Below are positions 17,572-26,525 of a stretch of 64,000 nt of DNA, in pieces. Made by a program: the position numbers and the translations under genes. The stretch spans positions 1 through 64,000 of the forward strand of contig NZ_JTDW01000008.1 in assembly GCF_000943565.1 (NCBI RefSeq), in the 5' to 3' direction. Every line of letters starts with the position of its first letter. Position 1 is the first letter of the stretch. This stretch comes from Neotamlana sedimentorum (lineage in GTDB: Bacteria > Bacteroidota > Bacteroidia > Flavobacteriales > Flavobacteriaceae). Under the pieces are notes generated by a model. That model worked only from the letters and a program-made list of their open reading frames with translations, was not told where the DNA came from and made no database searches.

Positions 17572-19814
17572 TTAGAATCTGTACGTTACCATTGCTTTAG
17601 CAAAAAAAGGTGTTCCAGGAGTAAAATGTATTTCTTCTACGGCTTGAGGTTCATTTTGTAAACGCGATTCTGTAGCAAATTGTGTTTCGCTCCATTCTAC
17701 ATCAAATATATTTTCTACGGCTATTCCAAAGGTTAAATTATTTATGGTGTAGCTAGCATTAAAATCGGCTACAAAATACCCATCAGCTATAATACTATTA
17801 TCTTCATTTGCTGGCCTATCATCAATAAACCTATAACGTAATCCTCCTGAAAATCCTTTTAAGTTATTAACCGCTAAGCCTCCTGCCATTGTAAAACTTG
17901 GGGCTAAAGGAATATAATTTTCACCGTCAGGATCTTCTGTACTTCTTGCGTGAGTTAACGTAGCATCTGTATCTAGAAACAACCAATTGGTTAATTGATA
18001 ACGCATACCTAAATCTAAACCGTATCGTTCTGTTTTACCACTTGGCTCAACAATTCCAGCATCGCCTACATAAACAAACTCTTGTTCTAAAAATAAATAC
18101 CAAAGCGCACTGTTTACAACGAGATTAGAAAAAGGTTTCCAAACAGCTCCTAAATCTGTACCATAAGCTCTTGGTAAAATATCTTCACCTGAATTACTTA
18201 CCACCACCCTAGCATCGTTAGAGTGAAAGCCTAATCCTGTTTTTAAATACAACTGCAAATTATTGTTTGCATTATAAAAGAAATTAAGTTTTGGACTAAC
18301 AATAGCTTTGGTTTCGGCTTCGGCAGAATAGGTTTCCGATAACTTATCGGTGTATAAAAACTTAAAATAATCTAAACGTAAAGCTGGAGCAATTGTAAAT
18401 TTGCCCATTTCAAAATCGGCATTAACATAAGCCGCTGCATTAGTTTGATTAATATCGCCTAACTGAATATTTTCTAAGGTTGTAACTCGATTTAAAGTAT
18501 GCGACAATTCTGTATCTGTAGTAGCATCGTGCCTTAATGAAACTCCTGAAGTTAATTTTAATTCTGTACTACCTAAAAAGGTATTATAAATAAGTTCAGA
18601 ATTTAACCCAAAAACATCGCGATCTTCCTTTTGTTTTATTTGATCGCCGTTATCTGGATCTTCTAAAAAAAATGTAAAATTTGAATATAGCTCGAATGCA
18701 TAGTGCGAATAAAAGGCATTAGTTTTTATTGTTGTATTGTTTGATACTTGTTTGTTGTATTCTACATTTAAATTGGTGCGTTCTGTTGTACCTCCTTCGG
18801 TATCATCTATAGCTCCAAAACGAGATATATTACCATTATCTACTTCACGCTGTGGTATTTGCCCAGAAGCATCCCATCGGCTTGTAAAGTGTGAAGCTGT
18901 TAGCGTAAGCTTATCATTATCTGGCGTAAAAATTACATATTTACCAAATAAATTTACTCTATTAAAATTTTGTGGTGAATCGAAAGGGCCATCGCTTTCT
19001 AAATATTCAACTGCAACAAAAGCATTCTTATTTTTTCGTTTCCTAATAAATCTATCATACCTAAAGTTCTGAAGGTATTAAATTGCCCGACACCAAATGT
19101 TACCTCACTATTTTTTAAATAATCTTTGGTAGAAAAATCAACATAACCAGCGGTAGTAAAATCGCCTTCTTTTGCATAGTATGGCCCTTTACCAAAATCT
19201 ATTTTATTAACTGTTTCTGGTATTAAAAAATGTAAATCTGCATAACCTTGCCCGTGGGCATGAGATACCATATTTACGGGCATTCCATCAACTGAAATTG
19301 AAATATCTGTACCATGATCTATATCAAATCCTCTTAAAAAAATTTGTTCGGCTTTTCCGCCTCCTGCATGTTGACCTATAAATAAACCGGGGACTTTACG
19401 TAACACATCTTGCGACGAGTTTACAGGGTTTGTACTTAAATCTAACCTAGAAATTGTGCTTAAGGCATTAACCTGCTCTTCTACAATCATTTCATCTAAC
19501 TTAAATATTTTTTCTTGTAATATTATTTCTACATTATCAAGATTATAGTCTGGTGTTAATTTTATTATTTTGGTTTGGTAGCCTAACAAACCTATTTTTA
19601 AAGAATCGCCAGTTTTTGTTTTTTCTAGAATAAAAACGCCACTTTCTGAGGTATGGGCATGTGCTTTACTACTTAAATTGTAAACATAAACAGATTCTAG
19701 TGGTTGGTTTATATCGTTTTTAACAATACCTTTTATTTGCTGCGAAAAAGCTTCACTAGATATTAATAAAAACACATAACAAATTAGTTGTACTACTCGG
19801 TTTAATAATTTCAT
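17572..19814 (-). pseudogene. TonB-dependent outer-membrane receptor, frameshifted
   Basis: This is a TonB-dependent receptor interrupted by one -1 frameshift. The N-terminal part (18999-19814) has a signal peptide ending at about SEAFSQ, a carboxypeptidase-like domain (about 25-105) and a plug domain with AEQIFLRGFDIDHGTDI and VDGMPVNMVSHAHGQGYAD. It then stops after an A6 run (19031-19036 on plus). Adding one A to that run joins it to an open frame that continues to the C-terminal MVTYRF barrel end, giving about 747 residues, a normal length. I translated the join and saw no further stop. It may be a sequencing or assembly error, a phase-variable run or a real lesion. Substrate unknown; the His-rich plug may hint at a metal. 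Confidence 0.88.
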
Positions 19815-19845
19815 TAAATATTGATTGATTAATATTGGTTTTGGT

Positions 19846-19876
19846 CAAAAGTACTTTCTAGTAATTTTTATTTCAA
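19846..19876 (-). promoter_or_regulatory. Promoter of the TonB-dependent receptor
   Basis: On the minus strand TTG (19874-19876) is followed after 20 bp by TACTTTTG (19846-19853), a perfect match to TTG-N20-TAnnTTTG. The start codon is 31 bp downstream. No clear Fur-type box is seen. Confidence 0.65.
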
Positions 19877-20001
19877 ACATTTAGTTTTTTTTAACTTACT
19901 TTTAGCTTTATAAACTTTTGATGCTTTTTTAAAATAAAAATTGCGGAAGCTATAATTCAAAATATTACATTTATACTTTCATAACATTTCAACATAATTA
20001 C

Positions 20002-21177
20002 ATGAACCCATCGGCTTCTGGTTGGATAAAAAAACTGCTCAAAATTTGTGGTAACACTAGTTCCCTTTTTAAGCTAAGCGATGACGTGCTATATAAAAAC
20101 CTTAGATCCTCTGGATTTATTTATGGCAGTAATTTATATGTTATTGAGCATATTATAGAGAAAGGCGATTTAACCGAAGAAGAAATTTGTAAAATAAATT
20201 TATGTTTAGCCTTACTTTATACTCATAAAAAAGCCAATATTGAAAATGATTTTGTAGAAAGTGTTATAGATTTTTATAACAGTATAAACGAAACTAAAAC
20301 CTCTTTTTTTAGAATATTATTAAGTGAAAAAAAAACTACGGAACAACTTGAAAAAATATTTCATAAGCGCATTCAAATAGATACAAATATTTTAACCAAA
20401 AACTTTAAATATTTTATTGTTAATGCCTTACTTTTTATTGATGTTTTGGCCTATAAACACTATTTAGAAAACAAAATAATTTCAACAGATTACCTAACTA
20501 AAATCGAAGCTTCAATAGCTTCTATTTCATTAAATGTTTTAAACTCTAAAGCAGAAAAAAATCAATACGATGAGAGTTTAATTCGCCTTTTCGAATCATC
20601 TTTACGCTATTTTAACGAAGAAACCAACGATTATAAACACGCTATATCTCACATAAATACCTCTTTAGAAAAGCAATATATGATTGACCTCGCTTGTATG
20701 GCAACCTGGACCGATAAAGTTATTGATATACAAGAACAAAAGTTTTTAATTTCACTTAGAAAAGATTTAAATCTTGAAAAAGATATTTTAAAAGAATCTA
20801 TTATAACCATAAACTCCTTTTACACGCAAAACAAAAACAACATTGCCTTATTAAGCTCGAAAAATTTGGTTAAAAGTTTTTACGATAATTCTAGCAAAAT
20901 GGTAACTAAACTTATTTCTAGAAACAGAAAACGCTTATACCAAGAATTATTAGACAGTAAAGAACTTATGGTTTTACTAAGCCAGTCTACGGTGCGAGAA
21001 TTAACGAAAGAGGAACAAAAAAAGGTACAAGATCAATTGCTTGATATTTTTAAAAGCATTCCAAGTTTAGCTATTTTTATGCTTCCTGGTGGAGCTATTT
21101 TATTACCACTGGTTATTAAGTTTATTCCTAAACTTTTACCATCGGCTTTTGACGAAAACCGTATTGAAGACGATTAA
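20002..21177 (+). CDS. LETM1-related biofilm-associated protein
   Basis: This 391-residue protein belongs to a Bacteroidota family called LETM1-related biofilm-associated protein. The first 340 residues are helical with a TerB-like central part. The C-terminal 45 residues carry the LETM1-like stretch with RELTKEEQKK and the hydrophobic segment SIPSLAIFMLPGGAILLPLV, likely a membrane hairpin. LETM1 proteins act in ion exchange and membrane function in mitochondria; the bacterial role is not known, and the biofilm link is from annotation practice. It is a single gene between the receptor and a methyltransferase and ends 4 bp before the convergent stop. Confidence 0.82.
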   Translation: MNPSASGWIKKLLKICGNTSSLFKLSDDVLYKNLRSSGFIYGSNLYVIEHIIEKGDLTEEEICKINLCLALLYTHKKANIENDFVESVIDFYNSINETKTSFFRILLSEKKTTEQLEKIFHKRIQIDTNILTKNFKYFIVNALLFIDVLAYKHYLENKIISTDYLTKIEASIASISLNVLNSKAEKNQYDESLIRLFESSLRYFNEETNDYKHAISHINTSLEKQYMIDLACMATWTDKVIDIQEQKFLISLRKDLNLEKDILKESIITINSFYTQNKNNIALLSSKNLVKSFYDNSSKMVTKLISRNRKRLYQELLDSKELMVLLSQSTVRELTKEEQKKVQDQLLDIFKSIPSLAIFMLPGGAILLPLVIKFIPKLLPSAFDENRIEDD

Positions 21178-21181
21178 TTTT

Positions 21182-21883
21182 TCAACTTAACCGCGCCAAA
21201 TAATCATAATGTTCGCCTTCGTAAACTAGTTCACATTTCAAGCCAACCGTTTCGCAAGCTAACTTTAAGGTGTCAAAATCAAGATACAACCATTTCATTG
21301 GAGTTTCTTTTTCTCCTTTATAACTTAAATAATAATCGAGTTCGCCGTAGTAGCTCGCATTCATATCTTGCCAATAGCCACCGTCGTCGTCTAAATACAT
21401 GTATTTAATATCAGACGAATCAATTAAAATTTGCCCGTTAGGGTTTAGCAAACTTTTTAAATGCGTTAAGTATTTCGAAACTTGAGTAAGTTCTTGAAAA
21501 ATTCCGGTACCATTCATTAATAATAAAACGGTATCAAAAGTTTCCGATTCGTTTAAAATATTTAAAACTTCGGCATTTTTTACACCGCGCATTTTTGAAA
21601 CTTCAATAGCTCCTTCCGATACATCGATAGCTTTCACAGCTATACCCTTTTGCTGCAAATACAAACTATGGTTTCCGGCACCACAACCAGCATCTAACAC
21701 CTTGCCTTTACTTAATTTTAAAGCGTGCTGTTCGAGTTTAGGCATTTCAGAATAATTTCTAAATAAATACGGTAAAGGCAATTCATCTTCATCAGAAATA
21801 CTTGTAGACGTTATAATGTCTTCTGTATAATTTCCGTTTTGGTAATCTAGTAAAGCTTTTCCGAAAAGGTCTTTCAAATTCAA
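21182..21883 (-). CDS. Class I SAM-dependent methyltransferase
   Basis: This 233-residue enzyme has the Rossmann methyltransferase fold with motif I VLDAGCGAGNHSLYL near residues 59-73, the acidic residue IDVSEGAI in motif II and FDTVLLLMNGTGI at motif IV. The N-terminus (KALLDYQNGN) and C-terminal YEGEHYDYLARLS resemble small-molecule methyltransferases of Bacteroidota. The substrate is unknown. It is cytosolic and converges with the LETM1-like gene. Confidence 0.87.
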   Translation of the reverse strand: MNLKDLFGKALLDYQNGNYTEDIITSTSISDEDELPLPYLFRNYSEMPKLEQHALKLSKGKVLDAGCGAGNHSLYLQQKGIAVKAIDVSEGAIEVSKMRGVKNAEVLNILNESETFDTVLLLMNGTGIFQELTQVSKYLTHLKSLLNPNGQILIDSSDIKYMYLDDDGGYWQDMNASYYGELDYYLSYKGEKETPMKWLYLDFDTLKLACETVGLKCELVYEGEHYDYLARLS

Positions 21884-21944
21884 AATTCAAGTATTAAAAT
21901 ACAAAGTTAGTTTGCTTTTAGTAGTTTTGCTAAAATTTTAAATT

Positions 21945-22442
21945 TTGAGTATCCAACCTAAAATAGAAGATCTTCCAAAGCTCGCCAAAGATAAGCATAA
22001 CGAAACCAAAAAATTCTTTACAAAGCTTAAAAAAAAGCCACCAAAGAATTTAGATTATGTGATGCAAGAGTTACACGAAGAAGCGTTTGAACGCACCGAC
22101 TGCCTACAATGCGCAAATTGCTGTAAAACAACAGGTCCGTTATTTACACCTAAAGATATTGAACGTATTGCGAAACATTTTAAAATGAAACAGCAACAGT
22201 TTATAGATCAATATTTAAGAGTTGACGAAGAAAATGACTATGTACTGCAAAGCGTGCCATGTACGTTTTTAGATGCCGATAATTACTGTCTTATATACGA
22301 TGTGCGCCCAAAAGCATGCCGAGAGTTTCCACATACCGACCGGAAAAAATTTCAGCAAATAACCAACTTAACTTTAAAAAATGTGGCTATTTGTCCGGCA
22401 GCTTTTAACATAGTTGAAGCCATGAAACAAAGGATAAAATAG
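21945..22442 (+). CDS. YkgJ-family cysteine-cluster protein
   Basis: This 165-residue protein starts with TTG at 21945; no ATG precedes the Cys-rich region in frame at a reasonable distance. It has the Cys pattern of the YkgJ/UPF0153 Fe-S or zinc family: CLQCANCC, PCTFLDADNYCLIYDVRPKAC and AICP. The conserved REFPH follows. The family probably coordinates a metal centre, with unknown enzymatic role. It begins 61 bp after the divergent methyltransferase start and is followed by the fatty acid hydroxylase gene after 28 bp, suggesting a shared transcript. Confidence 0.85.
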   Translation: MSIQPKIEDLPKLAKDKHNETKKFFTKLKKKPPKNLDYVMQELHEEAFERTDCLQCANCCKTTGPLFTPKDIERIAKHFKMKQQQFIDQYLRVDEENDYVLQSVPCTFLDADNYCLIYDVRPKACREFPHTDRKKFQQITNLTLKNVAICPAAFNIVEAMKQRIK

Positions 22443-22470
22443 TTATATTTAAAAACTAAACTAAATTACT

Positions 22471-23310
22471 TTGGAAGCTTTATTAAACTATTTCGAGACC
22501 ATACCATCTCATCACCGAGCCATAATTTTAATTGGAGGCCTCACTTTTTTCTGGGTTTTAGAAGGCATAATGCCGTTATTTGGTAAACCTTACAAAAAAT
22601 GGAAACACGCTGTACCCAATATATTTTTCACGCTAACAACCGTAATTGTTAATTTACCATTGGCATTTTTACTTTTAAAATCGGCCGATTGGGTTACTCA
22701 AAACAACTTCGGAATTCTTAATTGGTTACCAGAAATGCCTTTATGGCTATACGCACTTTTAGGTATATTTTTAATAGATTTTATTGGTGCTTATTTACCA
22801 CATTTAATCGAGCATAAAACCAAATTGCTTTGGAAAGTGCATTTAGTACACCATACCGACCATAATGTAGATGCAACAACCGCAAATAGGCATCACCCTT
22901 TAGAAAGTTTAATACGTTATTTATTTACGTTGGCAGGCATTTTTATTATTGGAACTCCAATTGCTATTGTATTTTTATACCAATCGCTATCTGTTGTGGC
23001 AACCCAATTTAATCATGCAAACATAAAATTACAAAGAAAAATAGATGATTGGCTAAGCTACGTTATTGTTTCGCCCGATATGCACAAAGTACATCACCAT
23101 TACAGATTACCCTTTACAGATTCTAACTACGGAAATATTTTTTCGGTTTGGGACCGACTTTTTGGAACTTTTATGAAATTAGACAGAGATGCTATTGTTT
23201 ATGGCGTTGATGTATTTCCAGATGAAGCTGCCAATAGCAACATAAAAACCTTATTAGCACAGCCTTTTAAAAAGTACGAGCAGCAAACCATAAAGCCAGA
23301 CGAGTTTTGA
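22471..23310 (+). CDS. Sterol desaturase/fatty acid hydroxylase-family membrane enzyme
   Basis: This 279-residue integral membrane protein has several membrane segments (about residues 18-38, 50-72, 90-115 and 145-172). The histidine clusters of the non-haem diiron hydroxylases are HLIEH, HLVHH (followed by TDHNVDATTANRHHP) and HKVHHHY (about residue 205). The start is TTG at 22471. Such enzymes hydroxylate lipids or carotenoids; the substrate is unknown. It overlaps the following glycerophosphodiesterase gene by 4 bp (TTGA), which suggests a membrane-lipid unit. Confidence 0.85.
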   Translation: MEALLNYFETIPSHHRAIILIGGLTFFWVLEGIMPLFGKPYKKWKHAVPNIFFTLTTVIVNLPLAFLLLKSADWVTQNNFGILNWLPEMPLWLYALLGIFLIDFIGAYLPHLIEHKTKLLWKVHLVHHTDHNVDATTANRHHPLESLIRYLFTLAGIFIIGTPIAIVFLYQSLSVVATQFNHANIKLQRKIDDWLSYVIVSPDMHKVHHHYRLPFTDSNYGNIFSVWDRLFGTFMKLDRDAIVYGVDVFPDEAANSNIKTLLAQPFKKYEQQTIKPDEF

Positions 23311-24169
23311 AAAATTTATCGGTTTTAATTTTAGCAATAGTTGTAGTGAGTTGTAATTCTAAAAATATCGACATTCAAGGGCATCGCGGTTGCCGCGGAT
23401 TAATGCCAGAAAACACCTTACCGGCATTTAAAAAGGCTATAGAACTTGGTGTACAAACCTTAGAACTCGATGTGGCCGTAAGTAGCGATAACGTAGTTAT
23501 TGTATCGCACGAACCGTTTTTAAGCCGTACCATTTGTTTAGATATTGAAGGCAACCCAATTCCAAAGGAAGATGATATGAAATACAATTTATATCAAATG
23601 ACTTTTGATAGTATTAAACAATACGATTGCGGATTAAAAAAGCACCCCAGATTTCCAGAGCAACAAAAAATTAAAACCTATAAACCAGCTCTCGACGAAG
23701 TTTTTAAACTCGCAAAACAACTAAACCCAAACATAAAATTTAATATCGAAATTAAAGCAAAACCCAAATACGATGGCATTTATACGCCAACCCCAAAAGC
23801 CTTTGTTGCCTTAGTTTTAAAAGTGATTGAAGCTAATAACGCTTTCGCGGAAACCAACTTGCAAAGTTTCGATTTACGAATACTAGAAGAAATTAAAATA
23901 CAAGCTCCAAAAATGAAAGTTGCTATTTTAGTTGATGAAGATGAAAACATCACTAAAAAACTTAACAATTAAGTTACAAACCTCAAATTGTAAGTCCGTA
24001 TTTTAAATTACTAAATAAAACTACTGTTGAAGATTTACAGGCTCAAAACTATCAAGTTATTCCATGGACGGTTAACAAAACCTCAAATCTTGAAAAAATG
24101 ATAGCTTTAAATGTAGATGGTATAATTACAGATTACCCCGATAGATTAGTGGCGCTATTAAATAATTAA
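23307..24169 (+). pseudogene. Glycerophosphodiester phosphodiesterase lipoprotein, frameshifted
   Basis: This GDPD-family lipoprotein has a signal ending VVVSC (Cys16), catalytic GHRGCRGLMPENT with His and Arg, LELDVAVSSDNVVIVSHEP with Glu, Asp and His, and FNIEIKAKP. The frame stops at 23972. A single missing T in a TT pair (23969-23970) would restore reading through the rest: LSYKPQIVSPYF, YQVIPWTVNK and DGIITDYPDRLVALLNN, ending at 24169, about 287 residues, normal for the family. The enzyme would hydrolyse glycerophosphodiesters at the membrane surface. The start is TTG overlapping the previous stop. The deletion may be an assembly error or a real lesion. The 3' end overlaps the convergent hydrolase gene by 4 bp. 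Confidence 0.85.
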
Positions 24170-25245
24170 TTTAGAAAAAGAGCTTCTAATTGATTTCCTA
24201 AATCGTAAACAGGAACGTTAGACAAATTAGTAACAATAGAAATAACAACCTCTTCTTCAGGATAAATTAAAAGTAAGGTTGATGCGCCTACACCACCACC
24301 AGAATGTCCAAATCTGGGTGTTTTGTTTTTAGATAAACCTACCGAAAAGCCTACGCCGTAATGTGTGTTTTTACCAGAATCTAAAATTTGAGGCGTTAAC
24401 AATTCACTTAAAACAGTTTCAGAAATTAATGTTGGATGTATTATTTCGTTTCCAAATTTAATTAAATCTTCAGATGTTGAAATAAAACCACCTCCAGCAG
24501 CTTTAAATTCATTGCAAACAGGACTGCCCAATTCAATTTTACCATTTTCATTTTTTCTGTAAAATAGCGTTCTATTAGGTATATCAGTATTACAATAGTC
24601 TAAGCAGGTGTTTAGCATTTTTAGCGGACTAAAAATGACGTTTTTCGTATAAGTATCAAAAGGTGTTTTTGCAACCGTTTGCGTAACTTCGCTAAGTAAG
24701 TTCCAGCCATAAGTACTGTATTTGTAGTTGCTTTGTGGCTTAAAAAGTAAGGTGTCGTTTTTAAAAATATCTATACCTTGAGTAATAGTTAACGGTTCGT
24801 TTAACAAAAACTCACTATTTTTATAATGCCTAATTCCTGCCGTATGCCCACCAACTTGCCTTATAGTAAAATCGTATTTCTTTTTTGGGTAAGTAGGTAA
24901 ATAGGCGTACACGCTAGAATCTAAATCTATAAGTTTAGCATCAATTAAAGTGGCCATACAAACAGCCGAAATAGGTTTTGAAATACTAGCAATTCTAAAT
25001 TGAGTTTCGTCTGGCCTTACCTTAATTTTTTTAGCAATATTCGCATAACCAAAACCTTCCGACCAAACCAAATCGCCATGTTTTAACACAGAAACAGACA
25101 TACCAGGAATTTGTTCTTTTATTAAGAAATTTGTAGCAAAGTCCTTTGGTGTTTTAGGGTTAGCCGTAACCGTAGGTAAAGCACTTTTACAAGCGGTAAG
25201 ACCAAAAAAAACTGCAATAATAAAAACTGAGATTTTAAGCTTCAT
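24166..25245 (-). CDS. Serine hydrolase of the beta-lactamase family, lipoprotein
   Basis: This 359-residue lipoprotein has a signal ending GLTAC (Cys19) and a class C beta-lactamase/DD-peptidase-like fold. Catalytic S-x-x-K is SISK in RIASISKPISAV near residue 86, the Y-x-N-type motif is YST in NYKYSTYGW near 179 (Thr in place of Asn), and HSGG (GHSGGGVGA) is the third motif near the C-terminus. It likely acts on peptidoglycan fragments or esters in the periplasm. It precedes a muramidase-type gene order (NamZ upstream, 18 bp apart), which supports a cell-wall recycling role. Confidence 0.85.
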   Translation of the reverse strand: MKLKISVFIIAVFFGLTACKSALPTVTANPKTPKDFATNFLIKEQIPGMSVSVLKHGDLVWSEGFGYANIAKKIKVRPDETQFRIASISKPISAVCMATLIDAKLIDLDSSVYAYLPTYPKKKYDFTIRQVGGHTAGIRHYKNSEFLLNEPLTITQGIDIFKNDTLLFKPQSNYKYSTYGWNLLSEVTQTVAKTPFDTYTKNVIFSPLKMLNTCLDYCNTDIPNRTLFYRKNENGKIELGSPVCNEFKAAGGGFISTSEDLIKFGNEIIHPTLISETVLSELLTPQILDSGKNTHYGVGFSVGLSKNKTPRFGHSGGGVGASTLLLIYPEEEVVISIVTNLSNVPVYDLGNQLEALFLN

Positions 25246-25263
25246 TTAAAAATATTTAAACCC

Positions 25264-26520
25264 TTAGTCGTACAAAAGGTAATTTGCTCTCGTAACATTA
25301 AAACTTTTCAACCCTTTTTGCCAAGTGGCTTTAATTTCGCCTTCGGTTAAACCAGCTTCAATTTGTTTTTGTAAATCTTTTGTTCCTGCAAGTTTCACAA
25401 AAAAGTTATTAAAAAATTTACTTTTATCTGAGGTGTTTTTGTAAGCTTCAATTAACCAAGTAAGCTTTAATTCATTCAATTTTTCGTATTGTGTTAAATC
25501 TACTCCGTAACATAATTCGTTTTTGTGTTTTGGATATTTAGCACCTTCGTTAGGTTGTGGTGTAAAGGTGAACGAAAACACTCCAGAATTTAAAAACGGA
25601 CTCCCAAAAACCTGAAATTGCGTAGCCGTACCACGACCTGCACTAACATTCGTACCTTCAAAAAAGCATAAACTTGCATATAAATTTATAGCTTGAGCAT
25701 TGGGCAAATTTGGGCTAGGTTTAATCGGCAAACTATAGGTTTTATTGTGCTTGTAATGCTTCATTGGAATTACAGTTAAATCACATTCAACACCATTTTT
25801 TAGCCATTTTTCACCATTAATCATTTTTGCATATTCGCCAATAGTCATACCATGAACCACAGGAATAGGATGCATACCAACAAAACTCTGGTTTTCAATT
25901 TCCAAAATCGGACCATCAATAATATGTCCATTCGGGTTTGGTCTATCAAAAATGATAACAGGTATATTCGCTTCGGCGCAAGCTTCCATAACATAATGCA
26001 ACGAAGAAATATAAGTGTAAAATCGTGCGCCAACATCTTGAATATCGAAAATAACCGCATCCAATGCTTGCAACTGCTCTGGTTTAGGCTTTTTATTATT
26101 GCCGTAAAGCGACACAATAGGCAACCCTGTTTTGGTATCAATGCCATCTTTAACAATTTCTCCAGCATCAGCTTTTCCTCGAAAGCCATGTTCGGGTGCA
26201 AAAACTTGTTTTACATCAATTTGCAACGCAAGTAAGGAATCTACCAAATGCGTATATCCCCTATCTTTAAAATTTTCCGACTTAAAAACAACACTCGTTT
26301 GGTTGGCTACTACGCCAACGCGTTTTCCTTTTAATAAAGTCAAATAGCTATCAGTTCTATTAGCTCCAACAACTATGCTGGTATCAATCTTTATTTCTAG
26401 CTGTTTCTCTATACTTTCAATATTTTCTTTCTTAGCTTTATGCGCACAAGAAATAAATAAAACAAACCCAATTACTATCGGGAATAAAACTGTATTTTTG
26501 ATAACTTTAAACGGCATCAT
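25264..26520 (-). CDS. DUF1343/NamZ-like exo-beta-N-acetylmuramidase lipoprotein
   Basis: This 418-residue lipoprotein has a signal ending LFISC (Cys25 from the first Met) and a DUF1343 domain over the rest: GKRVGVVANQTSVV, VFAPEHGFRGKADAGE, VIFDIQDVGARFYTYI and IIFDRPNPNGHIIDGP. The founding NamZ enzyme of this family (GH171) removes terminal N-acetylmuramic acid from peptidoglycan fragments. Two Met codons start the gene, so the first or second may be used. It is co-directional with the serine hydrolase and divergent, by only 5 bp, from a lipoprotein-export-type permease. Periplasmic or outer-membrane anchored. Confidence 0.87.
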   Translation of the reverse strand: MMPFKVIKNTVLFPIVIGFVLFISCAHKAKKENIESIEKQLEIKIDTSIVVGANRTDSYLTLLKGKRVGVVANQTSVVFKSENFKDRGYTHLVDSLLALQIDVKQVFAPEHGFRGKADAGEIVKDGIDTKTGLPIVSLYGNNKKPKPEQLQALDAVIFDIQDVGARFYTYISSLHYVMEACAEANIPVIIFDRPNPNGHIIDGPILEIENQSFVGMHPIPVVHGMTIGEYAKMINGEKWLKNGVECDLTVIPMKHYKHNKTYSLPIKPSPNLPNAQAINLYASLCFFEGTNVSAGRGTATQFQVFGSPFLNSGVFSFTFTPQPNEGAKYPKHKNELCYGVDLTQYEKLNELKLTWLIEAYKNTSDKSKFFNNFFVKLAGTKDLQKQIEAGLTEGEIKATWQKGLKSFNVTRANYLLYD

Positions 26521-26525
26521 ATATT

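Noticed and set aside
19031-19036. Programmed ribosomal frameshifting at the A6 run
   Set aside because: No downstream stimulator structure was seen and TonB-dependent receptors are not known to use it; a deletion is simpler.
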